DNA of 64,000 bases. Origin: Acidobacteriota bacterium. Lineage in GTDB: Bacteria; Acidobacteriota; Blastocatellia; Pyrinomonadales; Pyrinomonadaceae. The stretch covers positions 36,912 through 100,911 of the forward strand of contig JAHBSG010000015.1 in the NCBI GenBank assembly GCA_019639235.1, written 5' to 3'. Positions 35,230 through 44,453 of the stretch are shown in pieces. A program made the translations under genes and the position numbers. The notes below the pieces were generated by a model. The model worked only from the letters and a program-made list of their open reading frames with translations. It made no database searches and was not told the DNA's origin. Position 1 is the first letter of the stretch. Each line of letters begins with the position of its first letter.

Positions 35230-35493
35230 ACTACACCTCAACTACCTCAGGAATGAATACGTCGGTTCGCCGGGAACGGTTTCACCTTGCAGGCAAAACG
35301 CGGGGAAAGGCCCGGTGGCCGCTGCCTGTTTTCATTCTAATGGTTTTATGCCGCGATGTGAAGGTTTATATTCCGGGTTCGGCACGAAATCGCGATTTTT
35401 TTTTCTTCAAGATGGTCAGTTTTGCGAACCGCACCGCAATCCCTTACTATTTTCCGACAGGCAATTCGCTCGTTTTCGTCTCGCAAGCAAGCT

Positions 35494-36105
35494 ATGATCG
35501 CATTTCTCTCGGGAAAGATCCTCGAAAAGCATCCCGCGTCGGTCGTCATCGACGTCGGCGGCGTCGGCTACGATGTCGCGATTCCGCTTTCGACCTTTTA
35601 CGAACTCGGCGAGCCCGGCAGCGACGTGCAGCTCCGCATCTACACGCTCGTCCGCGAGGACGCGATCCAACTGTACGGCTTTCGCACCGAGCGCGAACGC
35701 GAGCTTTTCCTGAAATTGATCGCCGTTCAGGGCTTCGGGGCAAAGAGCGGCATCTCGATGCTTTCCGGAATGAGCGCCGACGAGATCATCTCCGCCATTC
35801 GTGCCGGAAAAATCGAGCGGCTGACCTCGATCCCCGGCGTAGGCCGCAAGACCGCCGAGCGGCTGATCGTAGAGCTTCGCGACAAGGTCGGCGAGATCGC
35901 CCATGCGGCCGCGGCCGGTTCGGGGACGCAGCCTTCCGCCGGACCCGAAGGCGATGCGGTCGTCGATGACGCGCTTTCCGCCCTCGTCAACCTCGGCTAT
36001 CAAAAGAACGCCGCCGAAAAGGCTCTCCAGCAGGCACTACAGGACGGAACCGAGCTAAACGTGCAGAAATTGCTCCGTGCCGCCCTCCAACGGCTCGCCA
36101 AGTGA
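35494..36105 (+). CDS. ruvA: Holliday junction branch migration protein RuvA
   Basis: 203 aa from the ATG at 35494. Domain I begins MIAFLSGKILEKHPASVVIDVGGVGYDVAIP; helix-hairpin-helix motifs follow in domain II (LIAVQGFGAKSGISML and LTSIPGVGRKTAERLIVEL); the C-terminal RuvB-contact domain is DDALSALVNLGYQKNAAEKAL. Recognises four-way junctions and loads RuvB. Overlaps the start of the CPBP-like gene, with ruvB one gene further on, so the three are probably co-transcribed. ruvC is not in the window. Confidence 0.96.
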   Translation: MIAFLSGKILEKHPASVVIDVGGVGYDVAIPLSTFYELGEPGSDVQLRIYTLVREDAIQLYGFRTERERELFLKLIAVQGFGAKSGISMLSGMSADEIISAIRAGKIERLTSIPGVGRKTAERLIVELRDKVGEIAHAAAAGSGTQPSAGPEGDAVVDDALSALVNLGYQKNAAEKALQQALQDGTELNVQKLLRAALQRLAK

Positions 36106-36881
36106 CCCGCGGTTCGATGATCCACAAAACCCTCACCAGTTTGCGTGAAGACCTCGGCGGGCTGGACCGGCGAGCGGTCGTCGCCCTCGTTTACACGGCG
36201 TTCGGGCTATCATGCATTTATTACGTCAAGCATCAGCCGAGCGTTGCGGCGTTCCTTGAAGGCACCGGGCTCGAGAGTTTTGGCCGGTGGATCGCCTATT
36301 CGCCGGACAACAACCTGCCGGGGCTCGGCTGGTGGGTTTTTGTCGTAACGGTTTTCTATTTCGTCATTCCGGCCGCGATCATCAAGCTGCTCTGGCGGGC
36401 GGACCTGCGTGATTTCGGCCTGCGGTTGGGCATCGAGCCCGGCTTCTGGAAGCTCCTGGCCGTTTCCTCGGCGATCATGCTGCCGCTGGTTTATCTGATG
36501 TCGCTGACCGAAGGATTCGCGGCGAAGTATCCATTTTTGCAGATCTACAACGGCGAGCCTTACATCGGCCAAACGCTGCTCATCTGGGAACTGATATACT
36601 TTCTCCAGTTTTTCGGGCTCGAGTTCTTCTTTCGCGGATTTCTTGTGCACAGCCTCAAACCGTCGGTCGGGCTCTATTCTATCTTTGTGATGACCGTGCC
36701 GTATTGCATGATCCATTTCAGCAAACCGATGCCCGAAACTCTCTCCGCCATCGCCGCAGGCATCTTTCTCGGCTGGCTAAGCTACAAAAATGGCAGCATC
36801 TGGCTCGGACTGGTCCTCCATTGCATGGTCGCATTTTCAATGGACATCTTCGCCCTGCATGCGAAGGGTTTGCTGTTTTAG
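36102..36881 (+). CDS. CPBP-family intramembrane protease-like protein
   Basis: About 259 aa with seven to eight transmembrane helices. The abortive-infection/CPBP pattern is recognisable: LEFFFRGFLVH in the position of EExxxR, CMIHFSKP for the FxxxH motif, and GSIWLGLVLHCMVA for the last histidine motif. The first Glu of EExxxR is Leu here and the F of FxxxH is Tyr, so activity is uncertain. Start is either the GTG at 36102, overlapping the ruvA stop, or the ATG at 36117. It splits ruvA from ruvB. Confidence 0.82.
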   Translation: MTRGSMIHKTLTSLREDLGGLDRRAVVALVYTAFGLSCIYYVKHQPSVAAFLEGTGLESFGRWIAYSPDNNLPGLGWWVFVVTVFYFVIPAAIIKLLWRADLRDFGLRLGIEPGFWKLLAVSSAIMLPLVYLMSLTEGFAAKYPFLQIYNGEPYIGQTLLIWELIYFLQFFGLEFFFRGFLVHSLKPSVGLYSIFVMTVPYCMIHFSKPMPETLSAIAAGIFLGWLSYKNGSIWLGLVLHCMVAFSMDIFALHAKGLLF

Positions 36882-36893
36882 AGTGATTTTTCA

Positions 36894-37012
36894 ACGCTAA
36901 GCCGCAAGGTTGCAAGGACGCAAAGTTTCTTGGTGAATTCCTCGCTGATCCTAATTCCTTCGCACAATAGCCGGCCGCCCTTTGCGTCTTCGCGACTTTG
37001 CGTTAAAAATTA
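36894..37012. repeat. GCAAGG/GCAAAG short-period inverted repeat
   Basis: The left arm is built of GCAAGG/GCAAAG words at 8-9 bp spacing, the right arm of CTTTGCGT words, with arms inverted about 45 bp apart. Resembles the 1.5-kb element. It ends just before the ruvB start codon. Confidence 0.7.
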
Positions 37013-37032
37013 GTTACGTGACAACAGCCGCA

Positions 37033-38058
37033 ATGATCGATATCCGCGATGAGACTCTCTCGGCCGACGAAACTAAATTCGAGGCGAGCCTGCGGCCTGC
37101 CCAGCTTGCCGAGTACATCGGCCAGAAAAAGGTCAAAGATAATCTTCGCGTCTTTATGAAGGCCGCGCTCAAGCGGCGCGAGGCTCTCGATCATATCCTA
37201 CTCACCGGCCCGCCGGGCGTCGGCAAGACCACGCTTTCGAACATTGTCGCTAATGAGATGGGCTCGGCACTAAAATCGACCGCCGGGCCGATCATCGAGA
37301 AGGCCGGCGACCTCGCGGCGATCCTGACCAACCTCGAAGAGGGCGATGTGCTCTTCATCGACGAGATCCATCGGCTCAACCCGGCGATCGAGGAAATTCT
37401 CTATCCCGCGATGGAAGACTATTCGCTCGATATCATGATCGGCCAGGGCACGGCCGCCCGTTCGATCAAGCTAGACCTGCCAAAGTTCACGCTCGTCGGC
37501 GCGACGACACGGCCCGGAATGATCACCGCCCCGCTCCGCGGCCGCTTTGGCATCATCTTTCATCTCGATTTTTACGGCATCGCCGAGCTTCAGCAGATCG
37601 TCGAACGTTCGGCCCGCATATTGAATGTAGGCATCGACGCCACCGGCTCGAACGAGATCGCCCGCCGCTCGCGTGGAACCCCGCGTATCGCCAACCGCCT
37701 GCTTCGCCGTGTCCGCGACTATGCCGAGGTTGACCATGACGGCAATATCACCGAGCACGTCGCCGCCGATGCTCTCAACCGAATGGAGGTCGATACCTTC
37801 GGCCTTGATGAGATGGACCGCAAGCTACTTCTGACCATCATTGAGAAGTTCGATGGCGGCCCGGTCGGCCTCGGCACCATTTGCGCTTCGCTTCACGAGG
37901 AGAAAGATTCGGTCGAAGAGATCATCGAGCCTTATCTGCTTCAGATCGGCTTCCTCAACCGCACGCCTCGCGGCCGGATGGCGACCCGCCTTGCTTACGA
38001 GCATTTCGGCATCGAACCCACGGGAAAGCCGGCCGATCCGCCAACGCTTTTCGGCTAG
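37033..38058 (+). CDS. ruvB: Holliday junction DNA helicase RuvB
   Basis: 341 aa; hexameric AAA+ motor that drives branch migration with RuvA. Walker [10 protein letters not shown], Walker [11 protein letters not shown], sensor and arginine finger in [18 protein letters not shown], and the C-terminal winged helix ([19 protein letters not shown]). The ATG at 37033 ([13 protein letters not shown]) gives the standard length; an upstream GTG at 37018 is possible, and longer readings come from the repeat. Second rather than immediate neighbour of ruvA. Confidence 0.96.
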   Translation: MIDIRDETLSADETKFEASLRPAQLAEYIGQKKVKDNLRVFMKAALKRREALDHILLTGPPGVGKTTLSNIVANEMGSALKSTAGPIIEKAGDLAAILTNLEEGDVLFIDEIHRLNPAIEEILYPAMEDYSLDIMIGQGTAARSIKLDLPKFTLVGATTRPGMITAPLRGRFGIIFHLDFYGIAELQQIVERSARILNVGIDATGSNEIARRSRGTPRIANRLLRRVRDYAEVDHDGNITEHVAADALNRMEVDTFGLDEMDRKLLLTIIEKFDGGPVGLGTICASLHEEKDSVEEIIEPYLLQIGFLNRTPRGRMATRLAYEHFGIEPTGKPADPPTLFG

Positions 38059-38142
38059 GCCGGACAACGCCCGGGCCGGAGCCGCATCATACCCAAACGC
38101 CGATTCTTTGCGAATGGCGTTCCTTTCCCCCATAATTTCACT

Positions 38143-39798
38143 ATGCGAAAGACAATTATTGCGGCGGTTTTTCTTGCTGCGGCCGGTGTGTCGGCGGCGT
38201 TTGGCCAAAATCGGTTCGAGGGATACAACGTAGTCGTCGATGTTCCAACCTCGCAGCGGGCTCCGGCATGTGCGGTCCGCTACGTACCGGCGAACACGAT
38301 CATCACCATCACCGATCTCGACCGGGCAACGCCGATGGACATCAAGCCGTGCGCTGGTTCCGGGACGTCGATCGTCCAGAGCTCGGCCGGAAGCGTCACA
38401 TTTCGGGCAAACGCGGCGACCAACAAATGGTGCTTTTCCGGAGCCGACAAGCGATACCGAATTACGCTGACAGGCGACCAGTTTGCCGGCACCGTCAGCT
38501 ACGATTGGATCGCCGAGCCCGATCCGCGAGAAGCGGGCTTCTTCAATATCCGTGATTTTGGTGCCCTCGGCGACGGCCGGACCGATGACACCAATGCCTT
38601 CCGAAGTGCAATGGCATTCATCGCCTCGCGCAATGGCGGCACGGTCAGGGTTCCCGATGGCGAGTACATCGTCACCGGCCCGATCGCATTGCCTTCGGGC
38701 ATCACACTCGAAGGCTCGACCGGACTTCACTCGATGGCCTCGACAAGCGACATCCCGCGGCAAAATCCGGTCCGCATCACGCTCGACGGGGCTAACCGCT
38801 CGCTCTTCCGCATCGGTGAATGCGTTGAGAACGTCACGCTTCGCAACCTCGAGTTCTTCGCCCGCTCGAACAACAATACCAACGGGCTTGAGGCCATCGG
38901 AGCGTTCAATTCATCCCAAGGTTTCGTCGCCGACCACGTCATTTTCCACGGCTTCAACCGCGGGATAAACGCCTACGGGCTGCCGCAGACGAACCTCAAT
39001 TGGCAGTTCGATTACGTCAAGATCATCAACAGCCGGTTCATTTACAACCGCGACACGGGCATCTTCGTCAATTCGCGAAACACCGACTGGAAGATCGAGG
39101 GCTGCTTGTTCCTCAATCCGCGAAGGCAGGCCGGCCAGGCCGCCAACTCGATGCACTTCGAACGCGTCGGAATGGTCATTGTCCAGGACACCTTCGGCGG
39201 CGGATTTACCAACGCCCTCGGCGGGACGTTCATCAATATCCTCGACAGCGGCAGCCTGACCATCATCGGCTCGCAGACCGAGGCGATGACCAACTCGCTT
39301 GTGTACAACGACGTCCAGAACCCGCTCGCCGGCGATTATTCATATCCGATCACGATCGTTAATTCGATCTTCGAGCACCCGATGATCTTCAAGGCTCGGC
39401 GGACGCTTGTTTCTACCGGCAACCTTTACGGGGCGAGGACGTTTCAGGCAGACGACCGTGTCCGAGTCTATTCGACGGGCGACCGTTTTTGCTTCGACGG
39501 CTACATTCTCGGCTGCACCGGCGGAACGCCGAACAACTTTGACAAGGCGACCGTTATCTTCATGACCGGCCAGCCGGGCGAGGGCCAGCTCCGCGGCCAC
39601 CCGACATATTTTGGAACGGACGTCCGTTTCGGCGCCCCGGTCCAGATGCCGAGCCTTCAGCAGAGCGCACTGCCCGCCTCGGCCGAGAACGGCACGATGG
39701 TCTATTGCCAGAACTGCCGCCGCAACACGACGCCCTGCCAGGCAGGCGGCTCCGGAGCACCCGCTATGCGCGTCGCCGGGCAATGGAGTTGTTTGTAG
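38143..39798 (+). CDS. Secreted pectate-lyase-superfamily (GH28-like beta-helix) protein
   Basis: 551 aa with a signal peptide ending near AFGQN. A domain of about 110 residues follows, with paired Cys (ACAVRYVP and KPCAGS). The beta-helix domain begins with the pectate-lyase-3 motif: FFNIRDFGALGDGRTDDTNAFR and GGTVRVPDGEYIV. Several parallel-helix rungs run to about residue 430. The C-terminus has a Cys-rich end (YCQNCRRNTTPCQ). Such proteins act on polysaccharides or serve as adhesins; catalytic residues cannot be assigned here. No ribosome binding site is obvious. Confidence 0.85.
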   Translation: MRKTIIAAVFLAAAGVSAAFGQNRFEGYNVVVDVPTSQRAPACAVRYVPANTIITITDLDRATPMDIKPCAGSGTSIVQSSAGSVTFRANAATNKWCFSGADKRYRITLTGDQFAGTVSYDWIAEPDPREAGFFNIRDFGALGDGRTDDTNAFRSAMAFIASRNGGTVRVPDGEYIVTGPIALPSGITLEGSTGLHSMASTSDIPRQNPVRITLDGANRSLFRIGECVENVTLRNLEFFARSNNNTNGLEAIGAFNSSQGFVADHVIFHGFNRGINAYGLPQTNLNWQFDYVKIINSRFIYNRDTGIFVNSRNTDWKIEGCLFLNPRRQAGQAANSMHFERVGMVIVQDTFGGGFTNALGGTFINILDSGSLTIIGSQTEAMTNSLVYNDVQNPLAGDYSYPITIVNSIFEHPMIFKARRTLVSTGNLYGARTFQADDRVRVYSTGDRFCFDGYILGCTGGTPNNFDKATVIFMTGQPGEGQLRGHPTYFGTDVRFGAPVQMPSLQQSALPASAENGTMVYCQNCRRNTTPCQAGGSGAPAMRVAGQWSCL

Positions 39799-39849
39799 TG
39801 TGAACTAAAGTAAGTCTCGTACGGGGATATCCGAGAGAAAGCCCTGGTC

Positions 39850-39960
39850 GGTGTGCTCCGATCTTCTTCTGTGGTTTCTGTGTTCCTTCCCTGATCGGAC
39901 AAACGAAGGACCACAGAATTCACAGAAATAAGACACAGAAAAGATTCTAAGAGCTGCTTG
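39850..39960. repeat. CACAGAAT-type short-period inverted repeat
   Basis: TTCTGTGGTTTCTGTGTTCC on the left is mirrored by GAAGGACCACAGAATTCACA on the right, with flanking TCCGATC and GATCGGA. Fills most of the gap between two convergent genes. Confidence 0.75.
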
Positions 39961-39964
39961 TTTC

Positions 39965-40948
39965 CTAGGCGTGCTGGAGCACTTTCTCGTATTCGCCGCT
40001 TTCGGTCCATTTCAGTATTTCTGAAACGCGCCAGATCGGGAAAGGATGCGAGAGCCCGGCATTGATGATGTCCGCCCAAAACTTGTCGAGCTTGCTGTGG
40101 TCGTAGTTCTTTTGAAACTCGCGGGCCTGTTCGAGGAAAAGCTCGTAATTGATCTTCGAGGCAAAAGTACCGCCGGCGAGCTTCATCATCGTCCGCCCGA
40201 TGACGTGCGGGTCCTGAACAACAAGCTGAGCCGCCCGGTCGCACGAAAGCTCGGCCCGCCGCATCCAGGCAAGCAAGGCTCCCCGCATCGAAGCCGTCAG
40301 AAGCTCCTTCAAAATTCCCGCGATCGGCAGCGAAGCGAGCGGTATCGTCGCGATGGCAAGTATGAGCTGGGCCGCGGTCAGATAAAGCACGTGCTCGGCG
40401 TGGATATGCCCGACCTCGTGGGCGATGACGGCGAGCGTTTCTTCCTCATTCAGCCGCTCGATGAGCGACGAATGCAGCACGATGATCGGCTTTTCTACGC
40501 CGCCGGTGAAGGCGTTTACGATCGGGTTCTGCTGGATGTAAAGGTCTGGAGCGGCAACACCTAACGTGGCACAGGCGACCTGGAGCTTTGCGTAAAGATC
40601 CGGGCATTGCTTTGGCGTAACCTTAACGGCACTCGCCATGAACGTAACGCGGATCGCCGATTCGCCCGTTACCTCAAGCAGCTTTTTGACGGCCGTGTCG
40701 ATGCCGGGAATCGCCCGAAGGGCCGCAAGTGCCTTGCTGTCCGCCGGGTGAATGTAGTCGTGCTTGCCGAGGTTCGCCCACTTCTTGTGCGGCTCGTTCG
40801 AGAGCGGCAGTTTACACTTCCCGCAGTTCGCCTCGTTGTTCCTGTAACCTTGCTTTACGGCGTTCTTCTGCCCGCAGTAGCGGCAACGCACGGAAAAGCT
40901 CTTGATGATCGCCGCCGGTTCGTCCGAATCCCCTTTCTTTTTTGCCAT
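39965..40948 (-). CDS. M48-family metalloprotease with N-terminal zinc ribbon
   Basis: 327 aa. An N-terminal zinc ribbon (CRYCGQKN, then CGKCKLP, residues about 22-45) precedes an M48 domain with HEVGH near residue 174, flanking hydrophobic helices (LYLTAAQLILAIATIPLASL) and the third zinc ligand in RRAELSCDRAAQLVV. Resembles HtpX-type peptidases that act on membrane or stress-damaged proteins. No signal peptide. The combination with a zinc ribbon is known in M48 proteins of several phyla. Ends next to a repeat and is transcribed towards the beta-helix gene. Confidence 0.9.
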   Translation of the reverse strand: MAKKKGDSDEPAAIIKSFSVRCRYCGQKNAVKQGYRNNEANCGKCKLPLSNEPHKKWANLGKHDYIHPADSKALAALRAIPGIDTAVKKLLEVTGESAIRVTFMASAVKVTPKQCPDLYAKLQVACATLGVAAPDLYIQQNPIVNAFTGGVEKPIIVLHSSLIERLNEEETLAVIAHEVGHIHAEHVLYLTAAQLILAIATIPLASLPIAGILKELLTASMRGALLAWMRRAELSCDRAAQLVVQDPHVIGRTMMKLAGGTFASKINYELFLEQAREFQKNYDHSKLDKFWADIINAGLSHPFPIWRVSEILKWTESGEYEKVLQHA

Positions 40949-41032
40949 AATTAGAAGTTTAGAGTAGTTACTTGACTCTATTCAAACCGTTCGCCCGCCT
41001 GATTTACGAATCGCAGCGGATTAAGTTTAAAC

Positions 41033-41078
41033 TTACTGAACATAAGCCTGTGTAATGGCCGGGAATTTTACTGAACAT
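41033..41078. promoter_or_regulatory. Paired direct repeats upstream of ybjQ-like gene
   Basis: TTACTGAACAT occurs at 41033-41043 and again at 41068-41078, 35 bp apart, the second copy just ahead of the ribosome binding site. A related TTACTGAAC lies between the aldolase and BMC-H genes near 34.0 kb. Could be regulator sites; could be chance. Confidence 0.25.
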
Positions 41079-41089
41079 GGAGGCAAAGA

Positions 41090-41419
41090 ATGCAGCGAAG
41101 AATGATCTACACCACGACCGATTCGATCCCCGGACGCGAGGTCGCAGAGATCCTCGGCGTCGTTACGGAAAACGTCGTACAGACCAAACACGTAGGTAAA
41201 GACATAATGGCCGGGTTAAAGTCGTTGGTCGGCGGTGAGATCGGCGGTTATTCCGAGATGCTTACTGAAGCACGGCAAACCGCGATCAGCCGAATGGTCA
41301 AAGCGGCCCTTGAATTCGATGCCGATGCCATAATCTGCCTGCGTTTTACCACCAGCTCGATAATGACCAACGCTTCCGAGGTTCTTGCCTACGGAACCGC
41401 CGTCAAGCTGAAGGGCTGA
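41090..41419 (+). CDS. YbjQ/UPF0145 family protein
   Basis: 109 aa with the UPF0145 pattern: IYTTTDSIPGREVAEILGVVTENVVQ, VGKDIMAGLKSLVGGEIGGYSEMLTEARQTA and the closing EVLAYGTAVKL. A strong site (GGAGGCAAAG) precedes the ATG. The fold is a small oligomeric alpha/beta protein, possibly metal or heavy-atom binding; no defined function. Overlaps the convergent rlmD gene by 17 bp. Confidence 0.9.
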   Translation: MQRRMIYTTTDSIPGREVAEILGVVTENVVQTKHVGKDIMAGLKSLVGGEIGGYSEMLTEARQTAISRMVKAALEFDADAIICLRFTTSSIMTNASEVLAYGTAVKLKG

Positions 41420-42596
41420 CCAGACGTGCGATCGTTTCAACGTGGTGCGTCTGCGGGAAAAGGTCGATCGCGGTGATCTTTTCGATGCGGTAACCGCTTT
41501 CGACAAAACGCTTCAGGTCGCGGGCAAGTACCGAAGGCTCACACGAAACGTAAGAAACCACACGCGGGTTCACGGCGATCAAGTTCATTATCGTGTCCGC
41601 TTCCGTCCCGGCCCGCGGCGGATCGAGAAGCACAAGATCGACCCCGGCGAGGTCGCTCTCCGCCAAAAACCTTCGCACCGGTTCCGCCACGAACTCGACG
41701 TTACCAAGCCCCGCCGTCTCAGCGTTCCGGTTGGCAAATTCGACCGCGAACCGGCTTTCTTCAACGCCGATCACCCGCTCGAACCTTCTGGCCAGCGGCA
41801 AAGTGAAAAGCCCGACGCCGGAATACAGATCGAGCGCTAATGAGCCCGATTCATCTCCGATCGCCGTCGCGACGAGCCGCTCGATCTGAAAGCGGTTTCC
41901 CTGAAAAAAGGTCCGTGCGGAAAATGCGAACCGCTCGCCCGCGGCCTCTAGCCGTATCTGCTTTGTCGGCTCTACCAGCTCACGCGAGAATGTCGAAACC
42001 TCGCCACCCAAGCCGCACGCCGAGTCGATCTGGATCTTTGTTTGGTTGGGGTCGATCCGGTGAAGGCCTTCGCGGAGCCGCGACATCTCCTGCTGCAGCT
42101 CGGGGACAAGCACCGGGCAGGAACGGACGTCGATCAGGTCTCGCGAATTGCGTTTGAAATAACCGATCATTCGCCGGCCGGCATCGGCATGCCATTGGGC
42201 GCGAAGCCGGTAGCCGAAAGGCTCGGGGCAGCCGATCATTTCGATGTCAGGTACGGGGTCGAGCTTTGCGATCCGGCGAAGGCAATCGGCGATGATCGCC
42301 CGCTTTGCCTCGAGCTGGGCCGCGTAATTCATTTGCTGCAGATCGCACCCGCCGCAGGTGCCAAAATATTCGCACGGCGGCTCGATGCGATCGGGCGAAG
42401 CCTCAAGCACCTCCTCGATCTCGGCAAATACCGCACTTCCTTTAACACGCGAAACGGCCACGCGTACAAGGTCGCCTGCCGCGGCCAGCGACACGAAGAT
42501 CGGCGTTCGCCCTGCAAAGCCGAGGCCAAAGCCGCGGGGAACGATCTTGTCAATGCGAACTTTCAACCGCTCGCCCACGCTAAGTTCTTTGCTCAA
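41403..42596 (-). CDS. rlmD: 23S rRNA (uracil-C5)-methyltransferase RlmD/RumA-like
   Basis: 397 aa; SAM-dependent m5U methyltransferase. An N-terminal TRAM domain (residues 1-65), then an iron-sulfur site CEYFGTCGGCDLQQ with a fourth Cys in VRSCPVL, a SAM-binding domain (LALDLYSGVGLFTLPLA), LDPPRAG and the catalytic-Cys block YVSCEPSVLARDL. The family includes RlmD (U1939) and RlmCD; the assignment to RlmD is the most likely but not certain. Overlaps the next minus-strand gene by 4 bp. Confidence 0.93.
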   Translation of the reverse strand: MSKELSVGERLKVRIDKIVPRGFGLGFAGRTPIFVSLAAAGDLVRVAVSRVKGSAVFAEIEEVLEASPDRIEPPCEYFGTCGGCDLQQMNYAAQLEAKRAIIADCLRRIAKLDPVPDIEMIGCPEPFGYRLRAQWHADAGRRMIGYFKRNSRDLIDVRSCPVLVPELQQEMSRLREGLHRIDPNQTKIQIDSACGLGGEVSTFSRELVEPTKQIRLEAAGERFAFSARTFFQGNRFQIERLVATAIGDESGSLALDLYSGVGLFTLPLARRFERVIGVEESRFAVEFANRNAETAGLGNVEFVAEPVRRFLAESDLAGVDLVLLDPPRAGTEADTIMNLIAVNPRVVSYVSCEPSVLARDLKRFVESGYRIEKITAIDLFPQTHHVETIARLVSPSA

Positions 42597-42928
42597 GCTA
42601 CGTTCTCAACTTCAATTTCTATGCCGCCAACAATTCCGGCAAGGATGTTATATATGACGGCTCCGAGAGCACCGCCGATAAATGCTATCACCGTGTACAT
42701 TATCGGGATCGCGATCATTACCACTATTCCCATCACGATCCCGCCGCCGCCGAGAGCGAGAGCACCCTCGCTGCTTTGGCCCGAGGCACCCGCCGCCCCG
42801 ATCAGTGAGAAAATGATAATGAAGAGCCCGTAAGGTATCGCGATCAAAAGGCTAATGATGAACGCCATCACCGCATACATCTTCGCAACGGACAGAACCC
42901 CGAGTTTCTTGATCTTGAGTTTGTTCAT
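42593..42928 (-). CDS. Small membrane protein, DUF3566-like
   Basis: 111 aa from the ATG at 42928, with GGAG eight bases upstream. It has three hydrophobic helices (about 17-45, 55-78, 80-100), a basic start (MNKLKIKKLGVLSVAKMYAVM) and a short acidic end (IEIEVENVA). The basic N-terminus followed by a first helix and a Gly-rich centre resembles DUF3566, known from Actinobacteria, but the match is by eye. Overlaps rlmD by 4 bp (ATGA), so the two are likely translationally coupled. Confidence 0.7.
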   Translation of the reverse strand: MNKLKIKKLGVLSVAKMYAVMAFIISLLIAIPYGLFIIIFSLIGAAGASGQSSEGALALGGGGIVMGIVVMIAIPIMYTVIAFIGGALGAVIYNILAGIVGGIEIEVENVA

Positions 42929-42999
42929 TTTTTGCTCCGGAAACCGAAATTGGGATGCCTGCTTGTTTAGCACAGTTTCCGGGCATTTGAAAAGGCAGG

Positions 43000-43701
43000 C
43001 TAGTTTTGCGGCCTGATGCCAAACTCGGTTTCGGACATGATCCTCCGAAAAGTAACGAGGTCCGCGGGCTTCGAATAGCTCAGAGTAAAGAGCAAGGCGA
43101 CGCCGCGACGGACGGTGACGTACATCCGCTTTTTCCCTGCATTGTTCTCGGTATCGATAAAGGCGAATTGATTGCGTCCAAGCTGCTCGGCCTGCGTCTC
43201 GGAATATTTGAGGTCGGGCGGCAACTTCGCCGCGGCGAACTGGCTCCGCATAAGGTCAACGTAATCGACCGCGTCCTTGACCTGTGGGACTGTGCTCAGA
43301 TCTTCGGCTGCCACTCGAACGATGGCATTATCCGACGAGCCCGGCACAGCCCGATAGGCTGTTACGAGCACGCGGACCCGCTCGAGCGCACGCTCCAGTT
43401 GGATCTTATCTATCCGCCCGATGCTTTCCGGTGCCTTCAGGCCGATGTCGATGCCCTGCGACTTTAGATAGTCCTCGAAATCATCGCCCGGAATAAGCCA
43501 TTCGTCGGGAAAAGTGATCCGGAAGCCGAGCTCAGGGTTCGTGTACGTACGGCCGGCAACTCCGGCAGGAACGGATTCCGGCTTCTCGGCCGGCGGAACC
43601 TCCTTGATCGGAACACCGGGCGGGATCGGGCGATCTTGCCCGAACGCTGAAGATGCGAATACGAGTAAAAAGAGTGCCGTGAAACAAGATCGTCCGGTCA
43701 T
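43000..43701 (-). CDS. Hypothetical secreted protein, 233 aa
   Basis: Signal peptide (LFLLVFASSAFG, cleavage after FGQ). A short Pro-rich linker follows, then a domain that begins TYTNPELGFRITFPDEWLIPG. That opening resembles PsbP-like or DUF1795-type proteins, where a similar YxNxxxGFxixxPxxW motif starts the fold; the match is by motif only. It overlaps the upstream gene by 4 bp, so it is probably co-expressed with it. No catalytic motif is seen. Confidence 0.75.
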   Translation of the reverse strand: MTGRSCFTALFLLVFASSAFGQDRPIPPGVPIKEVPPAEKPESVPAGVAGRTYTNPELGFRITFPDEWLIPGDDFEDYLKSQGIDIGLKAPESIGRIDKIQLERALERVRVLVTAYRAVPGSSDNAIVRVAAEDLSTVPQVKDAVDYVDLMRSQFAAAKLPPDLKYSETQAEQLGRNQFAFIDTENNAGKKRMYVTVRRGVALLFTLSYSKPADLVTFRRIMSETEFGIRPQN

Positions 43702-44414
43702 AGATAAAACAAACCGAGGCGTGGAATACCGGCCTCTTCGCGAAGCCGCTTGAGCAGCATCAGCCGGAAGGTGTTCTCGTAAGCTTCCTTTGCCATTTCC
43801 TTCTTGTAGGAACTGAGCTGCGCTTTCACCTCGCCTTCGACCTTCTTTAGATGCACGTTATCCCGATCCGATAGCATTGCGTTATCGAGAAATTCCTCGA
43901 TGTCGTTGAGAGCCTTATCGACCGTCTCGAAGTCGGTCGTAACTTCGCCGGCGAGAATGCGAAGCCGCGCCGCCGCCCGTTCGCACGCCTCGCGTAGGCC
44001 TTCTGCCTTTACGTTATCGAGCGCCGAGGCGGCTCGTTCGATATGCTCGCGGATCGCCTCAATCGTAAACCCGGGCCGTGCCTCCTCGCTACCTGCTTCT
44101 ACGGAACGGCCCGCCTGCGAGGCAAGCCATTCCTGAAACCGGGCCTCGACCTCCTCGCGGCAAAACATCAGCGACTTGATCGCCCGCGGCCGCGGATTTG
44201 CCTCGAAATTATCGAAAACCGTCTCGATGCCGCGAATCGCCACATGCAGCGGCACACCCATTTTCTGCCAGCCCTCGATCAATGCCCAATCGATCGGCGA
44301 AAGCAGCAGGTGCTTCCCGCGGCGGCGGATAAATGCATCCTCGATCTCCGTGAAATAGTTGAAATAATTCACGTTACGTCCCTGGCCCGGGCGACTGTGG
44401 CCGCTTCCGGGCAT
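43698..44414 (-). CDS. Hypothetical protein, 238 aa (helical)
   Basis: Soluble helical protein without signal peptide, unknown family. The start at 44414 has an AGGAGA site; a GTG at 44372 (VNYFNYFTEIEDAFIRRRG) is a second candidate. Features: an N-terminal FTEIEDAFIRRRGKHLLLSPIDWALIEGW segment, a W-x-x-x-G-V-P-L motif, and long charged helices in the C-terminal half (EEFLDNAML, then YKKEMAKEAYENTFRLMLLKRLREE). The 4-bp overlap with the secreted protein implies an operon. Divergent from the mutase gene, 39 bp away. Confidence 0.72.
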   Translation of the reverse strand: MPGSGHSRPGQGRNVNYFNYFTEIEDAFIRRRGKHLLLSPIDWALIEGWQKMGVPLHVAIRGIETVFDNFEANPRPRAIKSLMFCREEVEARFQEWLASQAGRSVEAGSEEARPGFTIEAIREHIERAASALDNVKAEGLREACERAAARLRILAGEVTTDFETVDKALNDIEEFLDNAMLSDRDNVHLKKVEGEVKAQLSSYKKEMAKEAYENTFRLMLLKRLREEAGIPRLGLFYL

Positions 44415-44453
44415 CCATTTCTCCTGAAGAAACTATGGTAATCTATTTCCAAT

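Noticed and set aside
35380..35410. Terminator at the T-run near 35.4 kb
   Set aside because: AAATCGCGATTT before the nine T residues is a palindrome with no loop and cannot fold as a hairpin of useful length.
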